In this document: positions 63,134-64,000 of the stretch, piece after piece
Layout of the letters: every line of letters starts with the position of its first letter
Position numbering within the stretch: the stretch's first letter is position 1
Origin: an uncultured Selenomonadales bacterium
GTDB lineage: Bacteria > Bacillota > Negativicutes > Acidaminococcales > Acidaminococcaceae
Direction: 5' to 3'
DNA length: 64,000 nucleotides
Assembly (NCBI GenBank): GCA_900314855.1
Contig: OMWZ01000007.1
Coordinates: forward strand, 1-64,000
Notes under the pieces: model-generated
What the model saw: the letters and a program-made list of their open reading frames with translations, nothing else
Databases searched by the model: none
What the model was told of the DNA's origin: nothing
Translations under genes and position numbers: made by a program

Positions 63134-64000
63134 ATGTCAGTTTTCGATGTTTTAAAAGAACGCGGCTTTATCGCGCAACTGTCTCACGAAGACGAAATCC
63201 GTGAGCTGCTCGAAAAAGAAAAGGTCACGTTTTATATCGGCTTCGATCCCACGGCGGACAGCCTGCACGTCGGCCACTTTATCGCCCTCATGGCCATGGC
63301 CCACATGCAGCGCGCCGGCCATCGTCCCATCGCCCTCCTGGGCGGCGGCACGGGCATGATTGGCGATCCTTCGGGCAAGGATTCCATGCGCAAGATGCTG
63401 ACCCCGGAATTCATTCAGCACAACATCGACTGCTTCCGGAAGCAGATGGCCCGCTTTATCGACTTTTCCGACGGCAAGGCCCTCATGGTCAACAACGCCG
63501 ACTGGCTCCTGGGCCTGAATTACATCCAGATGCTCCGCGAAGTGGGCGTCCATTTCAGTGTCAACCGCATGCTGACGGCCGAATGCTACAAAAAACGCTG
63601 GGAAAAGGGCCTGACGTTCTTCGAATTCAACTACATGATCATGCAGGCCTACGACTTCTACATCCTGCATGACAAGTATGGCTGCCTCATGGAACTGGGC
63701 GGCGATGACCAGTGGTCCAACATGATTGCCGGCGTGGAGCTGATCCGCCGCAAGGAACAGAAACCGGCCTTCTGCATGACCTTCAATCTGTTGACCACGG
63801 CGGACGGCCGCAAGATGGGCAAGACGGAAAAAGGCGCCTTGTGGCTCGACCCGGAAAAGACCTCTCCCTACGAGTTCTACCAGTACTGGCGCAACATCGA
63901 CGATGCCGACGTGGAAAAATGCCTGTGCCTGCTGACCTTCCTTCCCATGGACGAAATCCGCAAACTCGCGGCGTACAAGGATGAAAAGATCAACGAAGCC
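63134..64000 (+). CDS. tyrS: Tyrosyl-tRNA synthetase (5' part, cut by window edge)
   Basis: The 289 codons present have no stop and run to the window end; a full TyrS is about 400-430 aa. The class I motifs are clear: [20 protein letters not shown] (HVGH for HIGH) and [11 protein letters not shown] (KMGKT for KMSKS). It charges tRNA-Tyr. AGGAGG precedes the ATG at 63134. Confidence 0.97.
   Translation, partial: MSVFDVLKERGFIAQLSHEDEIRELLEKEKVTFYIGFDPTADSLHVGHFIALMAMAHMQRAGHRPIALLGGGTGMIGDPSGKDSMRKMLTPEFIQHNIDCFRKQMARFIDFSDGKALMVNNADWLLGLNYIQMLREVGVHFSVNRMLTAECYKKRWEKGLTFFEFNYMIMQAYDFYILHDKYGCLMELGGDDQWSNMIAGVELIRRKEQKPAFCMTFNLLTTADGRKMGKTEKGALWLDPEKTSPYEFYQYWRNIDDADVEKCLCLLTFLPMDEIRKLAAYKDEKINEA

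Overview
The window reads as a chromosome segment of a high-GC Bacillota with a clostridial or negativicute-type gene set: HrcA/CIRCE, FapR, NrdR, T-box control, DUF881 and Sbp in the division cluster, and a meso-DAP type MurE. A Megasphaera or Selenomonas-like Negativicute is my best guess, but no rRNA or phylogenetic marker here proves it. Nearly all genes lie on the minus strand. Sampled lines give about 33% GC inside cas and about 63% GC in the division cluster, so positions 1 to about 12,900 look like a foreign island in a GC-rich core.

Region 1 (1-12,900): accessory island. The left edge holds an IS21-like end sequence and phage-gene debris. Next comes a type I-E CRISPR array with 24 repeats and a one-operon cas set: cas3, cas8e, cse2, cas7e, cas5e, cas6e, cas1, and a cas2 fused to a DEDDh (DnaQ-like) exonuclease. 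The operon runs leftward into the array. Twenty-two repeats (1921-3229) are spaced at exactly 61 bp with 33-nt spacers. Between the third-oldest and second-oldest repeats lies a 1,067-bp segment in place of a spacer. It is a piece of a phage polyvalent-protein gene whose reading frame stays open from repeat to repeat. More phage coding DNA abuts the degenerate terminal repeat. This giant spacer-like insert, next to a trimming-integrase type Cas1-Cas2/DEDDh module, is the most unusual feature of the window.

Region 2 (12,900-25,500): an SseB-domain protein, the heat-shock operon hrcA-grpE-dnaK-dnaJ under a promoter with a CIRCE operator, hemW and lepA, then on the plus strand a transsulfuration pair (cystathionine gamma-synthase type and MalY/PatB type C-S lyase) and rpsT.

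Region 3 (25,550-40,600): nrdR and a division and cell-wall (dcw) cluster: mraZ, rsmH, ftsL, murE, murF, mraY, murD, murG, murC, ddl, ftsQ, DUF881, sbp, ftsZ. The cluster has no ftsI, ftsW, murB or ftsA. MraZ boxes precede mraZ.

Region 4 (40,880-55,600): a DUF1858 protein, a folate operon (PTPS-family enzyme, folE2, folP, folK, with no folB), trmL, a secreted glucosaminidase, a metal-dependent hydrolase, and a fatty-acid/phospholipid operon with a FapR operator (fapR, plsX, fabH, fabD, fabG, acpP, FabK-like, fabF, rnc), preceded by yceD and rpmF.

Region 5 (55,700-64,000): tmcAL, a coiled-coil protein, coaD, rsmD, tRNA-Pro(CGG), a DUF1638 protein, a GNAT acetyltransferase, a T-box-controlled metA whose residue 111 is Glu (acetyl-CoA type), an unknown small protein, and the 5' part of tyrS, cut by the window edge.
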